Shown here in pieces: positions 62,408-64,000 of a stretch of DNA of 64,000 nt; positions within the stretch are counted from its first letter, which is position 1; each line of letters starts with the position of its first letter. The notes under the pieces are model-generated. The model searched no databases, was not told the origin of the DNA, and was given only the letters and a program-made list of their open reading frames with translations. The translations under genes and the position numbers were made by a program. Source of the DNA: Meconema thalassinum (lineage: Eukaryota > Arthropoda > Insecta > Orthoptera > Tettigoniidae); the NCBI GenBank assembly GCA_946902985.2, contig OX336388.2:131752346-131816345 (forward strand). Direction: 5' to 3'.

Positions 62408-64000
62408 TTATAATCTCACACTCTATTGTAGATACAAGGACACGGAGCTTTAGACCTGTTGTCAAAACATTTGCTTCTAGTAACAGCGCGTTGAGTGAAA
62501 CTGATAAGAGTATCGCGTTGTTCGAGGGTGAGGTACTGAGGAGGGGAAAGTCTTGGTGCCAAACCGGGATTTTGTCCTGTGCTTAATATTTATATTTATT
62601 TATAATGGTTTTGATCACTGAGTAAATATATTTCAGCTAAAATGGACATAATGATGCTATTTAGGGCATTCACCATAGATTTTTTTTTCCATTCATTTTG
62701 TGTTTTCATGTAAATGTCTTGAAATTATTGAATTATATTTCAAACATACTACCTTTCAACATTCCAAAGTCACTTTATTTTTTCTTGTTCATTTTTTGGC
62801 AAGGATGTTGTAGTTCATTGAACTTGTTTTTTTTTTTTGGGAGTTAGTGGTAATGCCTGGGCCATATTATTATGTGCGAGTGCTCACATTTCATAAACTT
62901 GTTTCTGAGAAGAATTGGTTTCCAAAGAAAATTTGTTGATTATGAGGATGATATTTATTTTGGTTCCCACTATAGGGCGATTACTACTCAATCCAGAATA
63001 TGCACAGGAAAAATAGTGCCTGATTGAGTGAGATACCAAAGTGATGATTCAGACTCTGTATTTTTAAATTATAGTGTTTGATGGGTGTTTTGAATATAGT
63101 ATATGATGTTAAATATCATTATTGAGTGATAAGCACAGTATCATCATTTGTAAGTGGGAAGTTATTACCCCATTGCCCGCTGTCGGGAATGGCCAGTGGG
63201 ATAATAATTCCCCACCCCATATTTCATAAAATCGAATCCGCACCCATAAAAGAGTTCCATATTCCTACCCCTCTATCACACTGTATTACAAATGTTTTAA
63301 ACAATTCTTATTTAGTTATCCTTTGTCGTTTGCCCTATCAATGGGTTAACAACACCCCATGCAAAATAGCTCATCACAACCTTGGTGAATCAAAAACTCT
63401 GCAGTACCATCACTGCCACAAGTTCGTCCCTTTTGTAAATCATTGGCTTTGACTCACAAATCTCTTCAGCAATAATCCAAAGCTGTCAACAAATATATAA
63501 CAGTAGGTAGGAGAATGAAAGTCAAGTGGTTCTAACATTTATATTTTTAATAATATTCAAAAGAAATAAAATTAATCACAATTGAGTAAAAAAAAGGATT
63601 ATAAAAACAAAACTGTGAACCAAAGAAAAAGAATTACATTGTACTTTCATACACATTCTGGATGGGTTTGCATGCTAATGGTAAAAAAGTTAAAACTGAG
63701 AGACTGGTAACAGATTAGCTTAGTTATGGCTAGACTGACGGAACTTGCTTGGCCAACACTCGTACAGATACATATTTTGCATCAAGTACCGGTACATTGT
63801 TCTCCCTAGACTTTGGTACCGATTTTGAAGACCACTTGGGGTGACAAAATCAGCTAGCATGCAAATTCTAAAAAAGTACTTTTGCAATAGACAAAACATA
63901 CACATCCATGCCCATGGCCAGATTCGCTCCTCTCTTTTACGTAAATGTATGAACTTGCAATTGAAGGATGAAGTGCGGACTTCGAAATCAAAAACGTGGC
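62408..64000. other. No gene seen to the end of the window
   Basis: AT-rich with short frames only. No further coiled-coil or calponin-homology exon was recognised on the plus strand and no mobile-element ends were paired. Confidence 0.4.

Overview
The window looks like arthropod nuclear DNA, most likely an insect with a large, repeat-rich genome. Evidence: long introns with GT-AG junctions, several tRNA-headed SINE families with target-site duplications, RTE-like LINEs ending in GAT/ATG microsatellites, and many Tc1/mariner, pogo/Tigger, hAT, Harbinger and Ty3/gypsy relics. A polyneopteran (e.g. orthopteran or stick insect) is my guess from the SINE style and intron size; species-level identity cannot be proven here.

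Host gene. One cellular gene is recognisable, on the + strand: seven exons (15264-15560, 36544-36699, 39273-39409, 42843-43098, 46765-47031, 48444-48632, 50585-50854) that splice in frame into 524 residues of mostly coiled coil. The segment spanning exons 3-4 matches the cytospin-A/SPECC1L family. The first intron is about 21 kb. The C-terminal part, including the family's calponin-homology domain, was not found before the window ends, so the gene is 3'-incomplete here.

Region 1-13.7 kb (upstream). Diverged repeat units lie at 120-1165. A TIR-bounded DNA element (1815-12329) is split by a young Ty3/gypsy-type LTR retrotransposon (2671-10914, minus strand). Its two 1427-bp LTRs differ by one base that I could see. 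It has a gag ORF, a -1 frameshift heptamer, and a pol ORF with protease, RT and RNase H; the integrase core is missing and only a C-terminal scrap remains.

Region 15.5-51 kb (introns). Here the gene is a landing pad for nested elements: pogo > LINE > SINE (18.9-22.6 kb); a fold-back element with a MITE in one arm (23.1-24.1 kb); a LINE split by a pogo-like element and a hAT element (24.1-27.4 kb); a chimeric SINE (28.2-28.5 kb); a TIR element with a small spliced ORF (35.5-36.3 kb); a SINE split by a TTAA-flanked MITE (39.9-40.8 kb); an intact LINE reverse transcriptase (40.9-42.6 kb); and a Tigger and a mariner back to back, sharing one TA (43.5-45.1 kb).

Region 51-64 kb. A pogo-type MITE holds a LINE that holds a Tigger (51.5-53.1 kb). 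A decayed element with 210-bp inverted arms carries a PIN/XPG-like protein (53.5-56.0 kb). A Harbinger element with an intact two-exon HARBI1-like transposase follows (56.0-57.9 kb), then a Tc1 relic (58.5-59.1 kb), a repeated double-hairpin module, and SINE/MITE debris. No rRNA, true tRNA, CRISPR or prokaryotic signals were seen. All calls come from reading the sequence by eye; no alignment or database search was run.
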